This document shows positions 11,841-23,652 of a DNA stretch of 64,000 nucleotides, in pieces. Source of the stretch: Argentina anserina (Eukaryota > Streptophyta > Magnoliopsida > Rosales > Rosaceae); contig NC_065875.1 in NCBI RefSeq assembly GCF_933775445.1, positions 23,931,555-23,995,554 on the forward strand. The letters run 5' to 3'. The notes below the pieces were generated by a model. That model saw nothing but the letters and a program-made list of their open reading frames with translations, did no database searches and was not told where the DNA came from. Position numbers and translations under genes: made by a program. How positions within the stretch are numbered: position 1 is the first letter of the stretch; each line of letters starts with the position of its first letter.

Positions 11841-12436
11841 CTAAGTAGTACGGACACGGACACGAGTATCCAATACACGATTCGATAAGTATATATGGTT
11901 TATCGAAAAAAATTTGGACATAGACACGTGGTGAACACGTTAATTAAATATTATTTATAATATATATAAGTATTAAAAATTAAAATCTAACTTATATAGT
12001 TTCTTAATTAAAAAAATTTAAACAAAGATTTAAACCAATTACTAAAATATTGACTTTTGAGGAAAATTCGACCTTCTAAAAATAGATTTTGATAAATTTT
12101 CAAGAAAAAAAATTTGATTAGTATAAATTTTAAACTATTTGGATGGTTATATCTATTAAAATATGCATTAATATACACAAAAGCAATTTAGGAGGACTAG
12201 TTAAAGAGTTCACATCTCCTTGGAGTAACCAAGGTTCGAATCACACTATGTGCAATTTTATGATTTTATTGCATGTGCGTATCCAGATCGTATCCAAACA
12301 AGGATACGTGTGTCCGAAACGTATCCAAACAAGCATACGCGTGTCCGGCGTATTTGAGCATATTTGTAGCATATTGTGTCCGTATTCGTGTCAGACACGC
12401 AATACGTGTGATGTTGCACGTGTTTGTGCTACATAG
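11841..12436. mobile_element. MITE-like element with degenerate 8-bp target duplication
   Basis: The left end CTAAGTAGTACGGACAC and the inverted right end CTATGTAGCACAAACAC pair with a few mismatches. Subterminal sequence on both sides is rich in GGACACG/GTGTCCG/ACGTATCC motifs. The flanking octamers TCTATTAT and TTTAATAT agree at 6 of 8 positions, which would suit an old hAT insertion. There is no transposase frame. The boundaries are my best reading and could shift by a few bases. Confidence 0.6.
12198..12243 (+). repeat. tRNA-like Pol III A and B boxes, possible SINE head
   Basis: TAGTTAAAGAG at 12198-12208 fits the A-box consensus TRGYNNARNNG in full. GGTTCGAATCA at 12233-12243 fits the B-box GGTTCGANTCC with one mismatch. 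The boxes are 35 bases apart, as in tRNA-derived SINEs. No clear A-rich tail or target duplication was seen, so only the head may survive inside the MITE-like element. Confidence 0.45.
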
Positions 12437-12444
12437 TTTAATAT

Positions 12445-15156
12445 GCAGTTGTAGATTGTAGAATCATATTATAAGACATTTTCTAAAAAAAATCATATTA
12501 TAAGACTGTAATCAAACAAGAATGCTGGGTATGATGAATGAAGAACAATCTTAGTATTATTTCTAATCTTTTAGTAGTTGTTAATCTTGATCCCAACATA
12601 TTTTCTTAAAAGACGAAAATAAAACCCTAAAATTGAATTGACGTACTAAAGGAAGAAGAAAGACGAATCGGGAAAAAAATATATCAGTTCAATGAAATTG
12701 TTGTTGTTGATTGAGGGCATAAACGAGAATTAACTATTGTTACCGCTACCTTCTTCCGGTGAGAAATTGTGGATATGAAAAGGGGGTCTAGCTACTTTTT
12801 AATTATGCCGTGAGAAAATCTGTCAGCAACAAATATACATGGCTTTTTTTCCCCTAAAACGCGATGCCAAACGGGCCCTTAGTACTAATCTCTTATCCTT
12901 TTTTTTGTCCTTCTATTCATAAGTAAATAATAAATCTGAAAACCAGCCCAATAATTGAAAAAGTTGTTGGAAAGCTAGGTATGGAAATTTACAAGATCAC
13001 CCTTGCTTGCTAACCCACAATTTTTCGTCCAACTTTGTTTTAAGAGCTGTTTCCTATCGCTACCAATGCCCTCGGCCACTAGGAAAATTCATATTTACGT
13101 CACTGTTATTTTAGGGGTCTCACATTTACCATTCATGAATTAGGGTTTTCTCAACTAGAGATTGAAGGTGATGCCCTCCCAATTATATGCATTTTACATG
13201 ACAGTTCTGAATTTTGATGATCGGATAATACCTACTTAGCTCTAGCTGACCTTATCCAGTAATAAGAGGACATGTGTCCTTTTGTAATTTATTTTTATTG
13301 TTATTGACATATATCTAACTTTAAGATGATATTTAAATCCAAGGCCACACCCCTCCTCTTCCAAGCTCCAAATCCAGGTGTGTTCTTTTCTTTTCGGCGT
13401 GTAAAAGTAATTAAATTATTTTATTTAATTTATTATACTGAATTAGAGTTAGCCTGAAATAAATAAATAATTAAATAATTGATGAAAAATGAGAAATTAT
13501 AAATGGGCAGGTTAATTTTTTTTTCTTCCTTTTTTCACTTTTATATGTCTTTTTGGTCATTTCACATGCGTTGAAAAAGTCAAAACAAAATTAGAAAAAA
13601 AAGAGGTCTAAGTATTATTTTGAAAAATATGAATATAAAATTCCTTATGTAAACACATACCATTTGAAAAACTACCCTAAAAAGCTCTTAAACTAAGAAG
13701 TAAGAATGAAAATCGAGTCTCTAATATGAATAGAGCAAGCTATCAAATGACCAAGGTTCTAATAGAGCCACATAAAAAATAAAAATAAAATATAAACTCA
13801 TAAAACCCTCTGGAAAATAAATTGAAGTAATATGGATTCAAGTCAAAATATAAATTGGAGCATGGATCAGGATTTCAATGTTAACCAACACTCTTCAATT
13901 CTTCATTTGCAATTAGGTTTGTTGCAATTGGACACATGTCCGTTTATTAGTGGCCATGGTTAGCTACAGCTAACCAAGGTCGGGCTGCCAAGTCTTTTCC
14001 CCAATAATCATAGTCACTTTGTGGGAAAAGGCTTATAGTAAAATATTTTTATTTTATAGTTGTCACTGTAAAGATAATAATGTTGTTCAAAAGAGGCATT
14101 AAAGTTGAGTCTGTCATTATTTGGAATTGAGTTTCTATTCATACCTTCAAAATTGTTATTTAGCTCTCTTTACTCAGTAGATCTCTATTTTACTTTTATA
14201 GATACATAAAATATTATTTAGACCTCCAAATTTTCCTAAAATGCCAATTCTCTAATTTGATATGTCAAATTATACTACTATCTATTAATTTTTGTTCTAC
14301 TCTATTTCAAATTCATTTATTATATACAACTAAAAAAATGCATTATAATCACACAAACTATCTTCTCAAATTAATTTGATCACTATTCTACTCGTTTTTC
14401 AAATTCATAACAAATTGGTAAACTATATTTTTCATTCATTGATAATAACATCAACGTATATGAAATATTTTAATATTTAATTAACGAGTTTTGTTCATCA
14501 ATGTATATGAAATATTATAACCTCTAATGAACGAGTTTTTTTTTGCTGAAATCGAAGTTTATGAGAAATTCTATATAGTTATATAGTTTATACATTAAAT
14601 CGTCCACATTCAATATGATGTTTATCAACTACATTAAATTTTTGACTAATGATGTTTATAAAAAAAGAAGATAATTAATTAAATCATTTAATGCAGTTTG
14701 ATATCTCATTTTGGATTGTCTAACAATAAATATAAAAGATAATCATCTACATTTGTATTTTATAATAGATAAGTAAAGAATTATTTATCTTCTTGTATTT
14801 TTTATTGTTATATGTTTTTTGGTAATTTCATATGCATTGATTATGTCAAAACTATATAGGAAAAATATAGAGGTCTAAGTGATATTTTAAGAGGTATGAA
14901 TAGAAACTCCATATTTAGAATACGTCGGGTACGAGTATGGATATATCAATATGTCAACATGGACTTCCATCGTATAGTCTAGTTTAATTATAAATTAGTA
15001 ATTTATTCATTTGTTAATTTACTTTCATCATAAATTCAGTAATTTAGTATTTATAGTTTACTAAATAAATAGAATCAAAGAATCAACATATATTTTGATA
15101 GCTTTTCTGACCATAAAAAAAGGTTTCGTTTAGCACCTTCAATATAATCTGATCAA
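12445..15156. other. AT-rich intergenic sequence with repeat debris
   Basis: No gene recognised. Two imperfect direct repeats with CGTATATGAAATATT and AACGAGTTTTGTT parts lie near 14450-14550. A segment near 13540-13650 resembles 14815-14910 and may be a related half element. An inverted repeat pair within this stretch is listed separately. Confidence 0.4.
14129..14907. mobile_element. Probable inverted-repeat (MITE-like) element
   Basis: GAGTTTCTATTCATACC at about 14129 has its exact inverted complement GGTATGAATAGAAACTC at about 14891-14907. Similarity extends inward over roughly 45 bases with mismatches (AAAAT, TTAG, CTCT blocks). I found no convincing target duplication. The interior is AT-rich and non-coding. 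Confidence 0.55.
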
Positions 15157-15617
15157 TGGAGATCGATTCTGGCTTGGAACCGCAGAGGTCTCAACAACGA
15201 CAGTTGTGTCCACGCTTTGCAAACCTTAATCACGCAGAACAGACCTAATATCATCTTTCTCTCAAAGACCAAGGCGAGTGACCCGGAATATGAACTAACT
15301 GTGTTCGGCTATTGGCTTATCGCAACTGTGAGACTGTGTACAGCGAGGGCTAATCCAGGGGAGTGGCGCTTTTCTGGGTTGACGGGATGGATGTCCGCTT
15401 CCTTTCGAAGTCGCGCTTCCATGTGGATGTTGAGGTATTTGCGACAGATGGCTCGGGTGTGGGATGGTGACTCGCTGGTATCTATGGTAGGCAGACGGCT
15501 TCGGAGCATCATTTGTCTTGGGAATTGGTGAGGGGTCTGTACGATGCTTCTTCTCGATCTTCCGTGGGTGGTTACTAGGGACTTCAACGAGATTCTCATT
15601 GTCGTGAAGAAGGACTA
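15157..15617 (+). pseudogene. LINE (L1-type) endonuclease fragment
   Basis: Conceptual translation gives ILAWNRRGLNND, then HALQTLITQNRPNIIFLSKTK, the start of the AP-endonuclease domain of plant L1 LINEs. After a frame change near 15350 it reads GVALFWVDGMDVRFLSKSRF. After a further change it reads LPWVVTRDFNEIL, which resembles the GDFNE motif of this domain. Stops and frameshifts show it is dead. Reverse transcriptase is absent. Confidence 0.75.
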
Positions 15618-15956
15618 AACATATATTTTGGTGTCTAAATCTTGTTAAAGCTACTAAACATGTTGATGATGATGATTAGCTTTACAGGTTTGATGAGTAC
15701 GTAGAAAAGAGAGGAGTAGTTTACCTAGGTCGTCATATCACGAGAGAGAGAAAGGATGGGGATGAAGAACGAAGAAGACGAGTGATGAGTGGGAAACCCT
15801 CTATTGAGCTAGGGGATTCGAAGCAGAGAGCCTTGTACACCAATAGAATAAATGCTTACCATGTTCCCTGTCGTTTTCTTTTATGTATATACACAAGCTC
15901 TGCTGATTCAAAATAAATGGGGATTTCAAAAATAGAATAACAATTGTACGAATCTA

Positions 15957-16136
15957 AGGAACAAATTTGCTGACCGCCTTTTATTTGTTCATTTTATATC
16001 CACTATTATAAACTTATGTCATGTGTATTTTCTCAAATCATTTTTAAATAATAATTGAGCAATTAGACACATGACATGCGTTTATAATGATGGACACAAA
16101 GTGAGCAAATAAATGGCGGTCGGCAAATTTATTTCT
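15957..16136. mobile_element. 180-bp MITE with 9-bp target duplication (Mutator-like)
   Basis: The ends AGGAACAAATTTGCTGACCGCC and the inverted GGCGGTCGGCAAATTTATTTCT pair almost fully, with further pairing inward (TTTATTTG / CAAATAAA). The flanking 9-mers ACGAATCTA (15948-15956) and ATGAATCTA (16137-16145) differ at one base. Nine-base duplications are typical of Mutator-like elements. There is no coding capacity. Confidence 0.8.
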
Positions 16137-16145
16137 ATGAATCTA

Positions 16146-18301
16146 GATTATGAATATGTCATCCTTCAAATACATGATTTTGAGATGCAAAACATCAAAA
16201 CATTTTCTAGTTTTCTGTCGCTTAAAACAAAGGACATTTCAGTCCTAACTCTCTCAGTATAGCTCCGCCCCTAATTTGCTATATGATTAAATGTGATTGC
16301 TCAAATCAAAACACATTGTACTGAATACAAAATCATGAAACTAAAATCAATCAATATCACGAAATTGGGTCTTCTATTGTTCAATTTCAAGCTATCATTG
16401 TCAGGAATGCAGTCTGTCATGTATAAGCCTGCATAACCTGTTAATTAAAAAACAGAGAGGCCATTATATTATGGTCCCTATATTATAAAAACAAAGCAAT
16501 CAAAGCTTTTAACTAACATGAGTGCTTACCTCCAGAATCATTTCCAAGAATGATCCACAAGCTCGGTTCTCAGCTTTTGAAAAACATCCTTAGAAGGAAT
16601 GTAAACCTCCAACTTGATCTTTCTCATACCTTGTGTAATAATCTTCTTCTTTTTCGAGAGAGACTATGTCGAATTTTAAGTATAATTTTTCTAAAAATAG
16701 TCCCCGTATAATTTATTCAAAATTCAGGGTAGGTCCTGATTCCAAGGGTCCTGATAATTGGTATCCGAAAATAGGTTACCGGATTCCTGTCGCTATTTCA
16801 TATGCTTAATGACACTTAGCATCCGTAGATTGATGGTTCGACCCGGCGGGTTCATCAGCATTTAATGCTTGGATGCTATTGTGTTTATTAAGTATGTGAG
16901 GTAGTTATTCCTTTTACATTTATGGACGATGTTATGCCATAATTGCCTTCGGTCTCATGACTATGCCTCCGTACGCTGACCTCTAATAGTATCATTACTT
17001 TGCTTGAGTAATGGAAAGGTAAGTGACTTGCATCGTTACACTTGGGCTATAGAGTGGATTATTGAGGTGTTGAATTCAGATCAGATTTTGGATCTGGCAT
17101 GAATCGGCAGTGTTTATCTTCCTTGACTTGATGGGTTATTGGACTACACATAAGTTGCGAGATGATTTATTTTATGTGTCAGATGAGGGTTCGGACATGT
17201 GGACTGTGGTTGAGCAAGTTTTCTTATAGTTAAAACGTTTATGAAATAAGAGATTTCATGAGAGAGTGAACTGGTATGTGTTGTCTTGTGAGGCAAATTG
17301 CAGAAGATGTATCATGTATGTATTGGTTGAATGGGTAAATTGTGGATGGTACGTAACTGGACGAGTTACATGGTTATTGCGGATCCCTTTGGGGTTTTAT
17401 ATATTGAAAATTAGTTTCCGAAACTGTTGTGGGTTGCATTGAGGTATGTAATTCGGAGGTTTGCTCTCCTAAATACGTTGCACGCGTTGGCAACGTTGTA
17501 AGTCTTAAAAATTCTAGAGATTATGTGGATATGAAATGGTCCAGGTTGTTATGACCTTGTAACCATGGATGGAAGGTTAACTACGTGATATCATAGGATT
17601 CCTTGATGTTGAGAATGTTGTTTCGGAGATGTTAGAGTTACTCGAAGGCTATATCTAATGGATTGGTGACTGAACTTAGAATTAGTGGGGGACGTATGAA
17701 TGAAGCTAGTCGCATTTGGGGGCCTTGTGACAGTATACAAGTTGGCATCAACTAATCATTGAACCGAATCGATTCTATCCTTGAGTATTACATTACAAGA
17801 GAGGAAATGAAGAAACATATATATTGTGAATCTCGGGAGTACCAATTAACTGTAATAAAGCCCGTTAGGGAAGTGAGGAATATAGATGTGACATGGATGT
17901 GGTTGTTTAGAAGAGTAATGTTGATTTGAAATGTCTGATTGTTGGGAGAATGGTTGAGGAATAAATTGGAGTACGAAGTAATTGTAGTTGAGGTGGTTGA
18001 TTGAAAAAGCGTAGGTGGGTGCCCTTAGTAATTTTGTGCGGCGTTGCCTCACAGCTGAAGATTTGAAGTAGGGGTTTGGTTGATCTGAAAATTCATGGAA
18101 TAGCTGACCATCTTCTTGTTCCTTTCTACCATTTGCTTATTCCCCTTCTGGTTATTATGGATATTGGATTTGTTGTGGAATTAGGAAAAAAAAATCTGAA
18201 ATTTAATTGAAGGGTATCGCCCTTATGGTTGTTCTTTGTTGAAGGAATAAATCCTAGCCCACCGATTTGGCATCCTTTTCTTGTTATGAACTCTTTGCCC
18301 C
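16146..18301. other. Intergenic, possibly decayed retroelement sequence
   Basis: No frame with recognisable protein content. From about 16640 to 18060 the plus strand is rich in G and T with long runs lacking stops only by chance. A segment near 16840-16870 (GGTTCGACCCGGCGGGTTC) resembles GC-rich parts of plant LTRs. This is a weak impression; I cannot name the element. Confidence 0.3.
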
Positions 18302-19104
18302 TATCATTGAAGTACTTCCGTCAGTTTTTTTCAACTTTTCCGTTATCTTGGTGACGTGGCAAGTACGTGAGGCCCACAAAGAGGGTTAAAAGACAAAATT
18401 AACCCTATCTGAGAGGAGCAATGTTTTTCCCGACCTTTACCTTGAGAAAGACACCCAACAATTCCAATTTTGGCGCCAATTTTCACTCCCTACTCCTTAA
18501 TTTGTGTCTCTTATCTAAACTAAAGAACTACCGCTAACCAGTCGACCACAATCTGATAAAACCTAGATTAATCTCATTTTCTATTTTTACCCTAGCACTT
18601 GTTAAACTAACAGAATAAATATAGAAATTCATATGGAACATCTCATTTCCACAATCTCATAAGATGTTCCATATAAATTTCTATATTTATTATGTTAGTT
18701 TAACAAGTGCTAGGATAAAAATAGAAAATGAGATTGATCTAGGTTTTATCAGATTGTGGTCGACTGGTTGGCGGTAGTTCTTTAGTTTAGATAAGAGACA
18801 CAAATTAAGGAGTATGGGGGAAAATTGGCGCCAAAATTGGAATTGTTGGGTGTCTTTCTCTTGGTAAAGGGCGAGAAAAACATTGCTCCTCTCAGATGAG
18901 GTTAATTTTGTCTTTTAACCCTCTTTGTGGGCCTCACGTACTTGCCACGTCACCAAGATAACGGAAAAGTTGAAAAAAACTAACGGAAGTACTTCAATGA
19001 TAGCAATACTAGAGTCTGGGTATCACATTGGTACGATTAAGAGTTGAGGTATCACATTGGTAGGTACACCATAGTTGAGGGACTGTTGGTGAAAAAAACT
19101 CTTT
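18302..19104. mobile_element. Long-hairpin MITE (Mutator-like), left tip missing
   Basis: Bases 18302-18643 and 18662-19003 are inverted complements along their whole 342-base length with few mismatches, around an 18-base spacer. The right arm extends another 100 bases to an end reading GGGACTGTTGGTGAAAAAAACTC. The left arm lacks this tip and begins abruptly inside the arm. The arms contain GGCGCCAATTTT and ATTAACC motifs. A third copy of the same arm lies at 25821-26283 with the tip intact. There is no coding frame. Confidence 0.8.
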
Positions 19105-19301
19105 CCTTTTCCATGAGGTCAGGTTTGGGTTTTGATTCGAGTTCAAACTGGTAAAAGTAATTGTTGTGGGTATCACCAATCCTTTTGCATGGTGTACTGT
19201 TGGATGATCATGGTCCAAACAAGTAGCAAATGCTCTTTCTTAATTAATCTAGTCCCGATCTGCTACATATTAGCTCGACTGTGGTTTTTTTTTAATACGG
19301 C

Positions 19302-19917
19302 CAATGTTCTAAATATCAGGATATATCGGGGATATATCGGCGATATATCGGTGATATTTAGAAACCGATAAGATAAATGCCATATCGCCTCAATATATCG
19401 GGTCAACATGCGATATATCGGTTTGACCCGATTTTTCGGTGGATTTTTTTTTTCGTTTGACTTTTTTTTCGTTGACTTTTGTTTTCAGTGACTTTTTTGT
19501 TGACTTTTTTTCTTGTTACTTTTGTTTTCGGTGAATATTTTTTTAAGGAGACGATGTCGTTTTGAGGAATTTCAACATAAATAGGCAGAATGTGATTTAT
19601 GAAGATGATTTTATCTCAGAAGATGAGGATGAAGATAATGGAGAAGATGAGTTTAACTTTGATTCTGATGATGAGAGAGTTTATAATGCATGAATGGATA
19701 ATCAATATCTCAATCTATCTTTTGTGCACCTATTTTGTTCAATTAGTACTTAGTAGTTAATATTATTTGGTATATTTTGAAGTATATGTTTATAAATATA
19801 TTAAATTTAAATTAAAAATTAATAAAAACGATAAATCCGATATATCTCGATATATCCCCGTTATATCCTTATTTTACAAAACCGATACGATGTCGATAAC
19901 CTCTATTTAGACCATTG
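19302..19917. mobile_element. Non-autonomous hAT-type transposon with transposase tail relic
   Basis: The ends CAATGTTCTAAATA and inverted CAATGGTCTAAATA pair with one mismatch. An identical 8-bp duplication AATACGGC flanks the element (19294-19301 and 19918-19925). Subterminal sequence is packed with GATATATCGG/CCGATATATC repeats. Bases about 19591-19693 encode an acidic Asp/Glu-rich run (VIYEDDFISEDEDEDNGEDE, then FNFDSDDERVYNA) ending at a stop, like the acidic C-terminal tails of some hAT transposases. That is inference; the rest of a transposase is absent. Confidence 0.88.
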
Positions 19918-20458
19918 AATACGGCAAACTGTTCCTAATTTATTGAAATCAAATTAACAAAGGAAGAAGATAAAATAATCTGATCTCCTATGTTTGATAA
20001 ATTCCAACAAAAAGGATAAATAAAAATTCAATCCGGCATGTGTACATCCACCAATAGAAAACTATATATATAAAAAACTTATAGCAACTACATACAACTA
20101 CGGAGCTACATATCCCATTGAGGTTGTGATCGAATTAGAGAGCATAAGAAAGGCTTGAAGATCGTTGAGCATCAATTGCAATTTCAGTGAAGCAGCAGGT
20201 AGTATTTAATCCTCGTTTAAGTTCACGATGATTATAATTGTGTTTGCATATTTAATTAGTTTCAGTTACAGTTTTCAAATGATCCTGGCAAATGTGGTAC
20301 GTACATAATTGTCGTTGCTCTGGAGAGTATTATCGAGCGTACCTTAGGTAGAGGCGTAGATCGAGCTGTCCAAAGTTGGACTAATCAATGTTTGTTCACA
20401 GAGCACTGTTAAACAATGAACAGACCATAGCAACTAGTACTACCTTACTTATTGTACG

Positions 20459-20623
20459 TGTTAGCATCAGTCAACATATACCAACAAATCTCACCAATCA
20501 AATCTCTAGCCGTATAAATTGACAAACAAATCTTTAGTTTCATACTTGATAATTGATAGTTTAGAATCCTATAAATACCTTGTAATTATTCAGTTCAATA
20601 TATAAGATTGTAGCATATTCTAT
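20459..20623 (+). repeat. 5' LTR of the copia element
   Basis: Begins TGTTAGCA and carries a TATA-like box TATAAATA at 20570-20577. It ends just before the primer binding site. The last 30 or so bases (from CAGTTCAATATATAAG on) are absent from the 3' LTR. The missing piece is bordered by ATTC on both sides, so a deletion between short repeats in the 3' copy explains it. Confidence 0.85.
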
Positions 20624-20624
20624 T

Positions 20625-20636
20625 TGCTATCAGAGC
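20625..20636 (+). promoter_or_regulatory. Primer binding site, Met-tRNA, one mismatch
   Basis: TGCTATCAGAGC matches the Met-tRNA primer site TGGTATCAGAGC at 11 of 12 bases and sits directly behind the 5' LTR. Confidence 0.8.
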
Positions 20637-20639
20637 ATT

Positions 20640-21233
20640 GCTCTGTTTTTTCCTGGGTTTTTTGGTTGTTTACCTTTTGGCAAGCTCGGCACCGCAACGT
20701 GAAGTGCTCCTCCGCTGCTCCACTGCCGTACTCCTCATCTAAACCCGACCGGACTCCCGGCCCTCCGTGCGCCTCCGACGTCGCCATCGTCTAGCGCTCC
20801 TCACCAAGCACCGGCGTATCAAGATCCATACCTACCGGCGCTGCAAGCTGCTTGCTGCTCCGCCCCTTTCACCGCCACCGTGACCTCGTCGCCATCGTAC
20901 GCCTGGCGCCGCTCTCTAGACCCCGGCACCGCTCCCTCAGGCCAAGCCCGCCGCAACACACGCGCCTCCTTCCTTCTACCTCCAGCTCTGTCCTTATATC
21001 TGCCCAGTCTGACCCAGCCTCGACCCGCCCGGCTCGCAATCAATTTCAGCCCGGCCCGCATTCAGTTTCGACTCGGCCCGCATTCAGTTTCGCCCCAGCC
21101 TACATTCGATTGCGACCTGACCCGGATTGTGATCTGACCCGGATTGTGACCCGACTCGGATTGCGACCCGACCCGACCCGGATTTCAACCCGACCCGGAT
21201 TGCGACCCGACCCGGATTTCATATTTTTTTTCA
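20640..21233 (+). other. GC-rich copia leader with 16-17 bp repeats
   Basis: Between primer site and gag lies a leader far richer in G and C than its surroundings (Pro/Arg/Ser codons in most frames). Its last 100 bases (about 21113-21219) are repeats of the form GACCCGGATTGCGACCCGA. Open frames in two registers here look like by-products of this composition. It might be a captured host segment, but I could not identify a source. Confidence 0.6.
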
Positions 21234-22319
21234 ATGGGTTCTGGAGACGAAGCTGATGTTCCGAAATTTGAGGTATCTGTCAAGAGTTCTGATAGTGGGT
21301 CATTTGGGGGAACTAAACTCAATAGGACCAATTACCGCAAATGGAAGCGACTTATGACGGCTCACCTTCGAGACATGCACAAGATGGGGCATGTAACCGG
21401 AATAACTAAGGCTCCTAGTGCAGATGATATTATTGCCTATACTAAGTGGGACGACGATGATGGCCTTGTAATGTCCGTCTTGTGGAAAGCTATGAACGAA
21501 GAGATAATTGATTTGGTGGAAGCATGTGACACTGCGCAGGCAATATGGCTGACACTTGAAGACTTATATACTAATGACTCTGATTTCATACAGGTTCATG
21601 AGTTAATGTGCACCGCTTTGGCGATGCAACAAGATGGGCAACCGGTGGCGCAATATTTCACCAAACTAAGAAATATTTGGGCTGAGATTGATGTGAAATG
21701 TCCTTGCATGATCAAACATCACGAGGATATTATTTGGTACCAACGTGAGTAGGAGCTTGAGCGAGTTCACTATTTCCTGAAAGGTCTTGATACTAAACAT
21801 AACAATGCGAAATGGGAATTGCTCCGCCAGACCGAGCCACCTAGCTTAACTACAGCTTTCACATATATCAGTAAGGATGAATCTCAGCATAACAGCCTTC
21901 ATCAGACACAAGTTGAAGTTTCCAGCCTTACTATTCGTGCTAGATCTTCAGCACCGCCCCTTCAGCATGCCACTTCATCTTCACTTCATCACCAAGGACC
22001 ACCACCAGGCTTCGGGAATCAGCCCCGCCCTTCTTGCTCTTATTGTCAAGATACAAACCATGCTCGTGCAACCTGTTGGAAGTTGTATCCACACCTTAGG
22101 CCCCAAAGGCCTAATTATCGTCCTAAAACAAAAGCAGCTATTCAACTGGTCCAAGAACCAGATATTTATGGTGTGGTTGGACATGATCATCATACAGCAG
22201 GAGGAGTAACACCCACAGCATCAATAGCTGGTCATGGTAAGATTGGTATGGCTTTACATATTTCTCACTTTGGTGGTTTTGATACATAGATTATTGATTA
22301 TGGTGCATCCGATCATATT
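21234..22319 (+). pseudogene. Copia gag region, with two in-frame stops
   Basis: The gag frame starts at 21234 after a short GC-rich leader. It contains KLNRTNYRKWKRLMTAHLRD and AIWLTLEDLYTNDS, typical of the copia gag core (UBN2 type). It ends in a CX2CX4HX4C zinc knuckle (CSYCQDTNHARATC) near 22034-22075. Stops at 21750 (TAG) and 22287 (TAG) interrupt it while the frame itself is kept. The protease motif after the second stop reads Asp-Tyr-Gly-Ala, where Asp-Ser/Thr-Gly-Ala is expected, so the active site is also altered. Confidence 0.85.
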
Positions 22320-23652
22320 ATGACAAATCTTATTTTACTATATTATCTCCTCCACCCAGTACCATATGTTACTAATGCTAATGGTGAGGCATTCCCCGTA
22401 TTAGGGAAAGGGCCAGTTCGTATTACTCACACAATAGAGCTTCACAATGTGTTATATGTACCTATTTTATCTCATCATTTGATATCAGTCCCACAATTAA
22501 ACACTGAAGCTAAGTGCTCTGTGATATTTTTTCCCATGTATGTGATATTTCAGGATCTTCTCACCGGGGAGTTAATTGGTCGGGGGTATCTACGGGGCAG
22601 GTTGTTTCATCTGGATCAGACATATGCGGAAGAGAAACCAGGGGCACAGTCCCGAATCGCTTTACTCTCCACTTCTGATAAGCTAAGTGAAGTTTGGTTA
22701 TAACATCGTCGCTTTGGGCATCCTTCATTTAGTGTTATGAAAAAATCCATGCCTACTTTGTTTAATGGTGTGGATGAGTCAGTTTTTCGTTGTGAAACAT
22801 GTGTTTTAGGCAAGAGTCATCGGTCTACTTATTCCCCTAGTACTTATAATAAAAGTATCATTCCTTTTGAATTAATTCATTGTGATGTTTGGGGACCCTC
22901 CAAAGAGTCTATTGTTTCGGGAATGCAGTATTATGTGTCATTTATTGATGATTGCACACGTCTTTCATGGATTGTCCTTCTGAAAACCAAAAATGAGGTT
23001 TTTCGGCTTTTCAAGCCTTCTATACTACTGTCCAAACACAATATAATGCCACAATAAAAAAATTTCGTTCTGATAATGGGGGAGAATATGTGAATCGTGT
23101 CTTTCAGGAGTTCTTTAACGCACATGGCATTGTTCATCAAACAACGTGTCCTTACACATCTGAGCAGAATGAAGTTTCCGAAAGAAAAAATCGTCATTTA
23201 CTTGAAATGGCTCGGTGTATTCTCTTTAGTGCCCATATGCCTAAATACCTTTGGGGTGATGCTGTCATAACTTCTGCTCACCTCATTAATCGTCTTCCAT
23301 CTCGTGTCCTTGAAGGCAAAGTTCCATATGAGGTGCTTGCATCCCATGTTTCCTTACCCTCTTTTCATAATCTTCCCGCCCGTGTTTTTGGTTGTGTTGC
23401 TTTTGTCCATCTTCCAAAACATCAGAGGTCTAAGTTGGATGCCCGAGCGGTTAAATGTGTGTTTGTTGGATACAGAGGGCATCAGAAAGGGTACAGGTGC
23501 TATCATCCACCAACCAGAAAGTATTATGTCACTATGGATGTTACTTTGAGGACATGAGCTATTTCACGTCTTCTGATACTGCCCTTCAGGGGGAGATTTC
23601 ATATTTTGAAGAGTTGTATCATGGAAAGGGGGAGACAAGTCAGCCATGAGAT
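22320..23652 (+). pseudogene. Copia protease remainder and integrase, broken
   Basis: This part covers the end of protease, the GAG-pre-integrase zinc region (HRRFGHPSF, then FRCETCVLGKSHR) and the integrase core (FELIHCDVWGP, FIDDCTRLSWIVLL, FRSDNGGEYVN, SERKNRHLLEMAR). It is broken by a TAA at 22701, a frame change near 23012, another near 23546 and a TGA at 23647. The catalytic acidic residues are still visible, so the loss is recent, but no complete integrase can be made from this copy. Confidence 0.88.

Noticed and set aside
15309..15599. 96-codon minus-strand frame over the LINE fragment
   Set aside because: It is the antisense shadow of the endonuclease fragment, whose plus-strand translation matches a known family.
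20852..21256. 134-codon Arg/Pro-rich frame overlapping the copia gag start
   Set aside because: Its composition follows the GC-rich leader and its repeats. It overlaps the real gag start in another frame and has no known domain.
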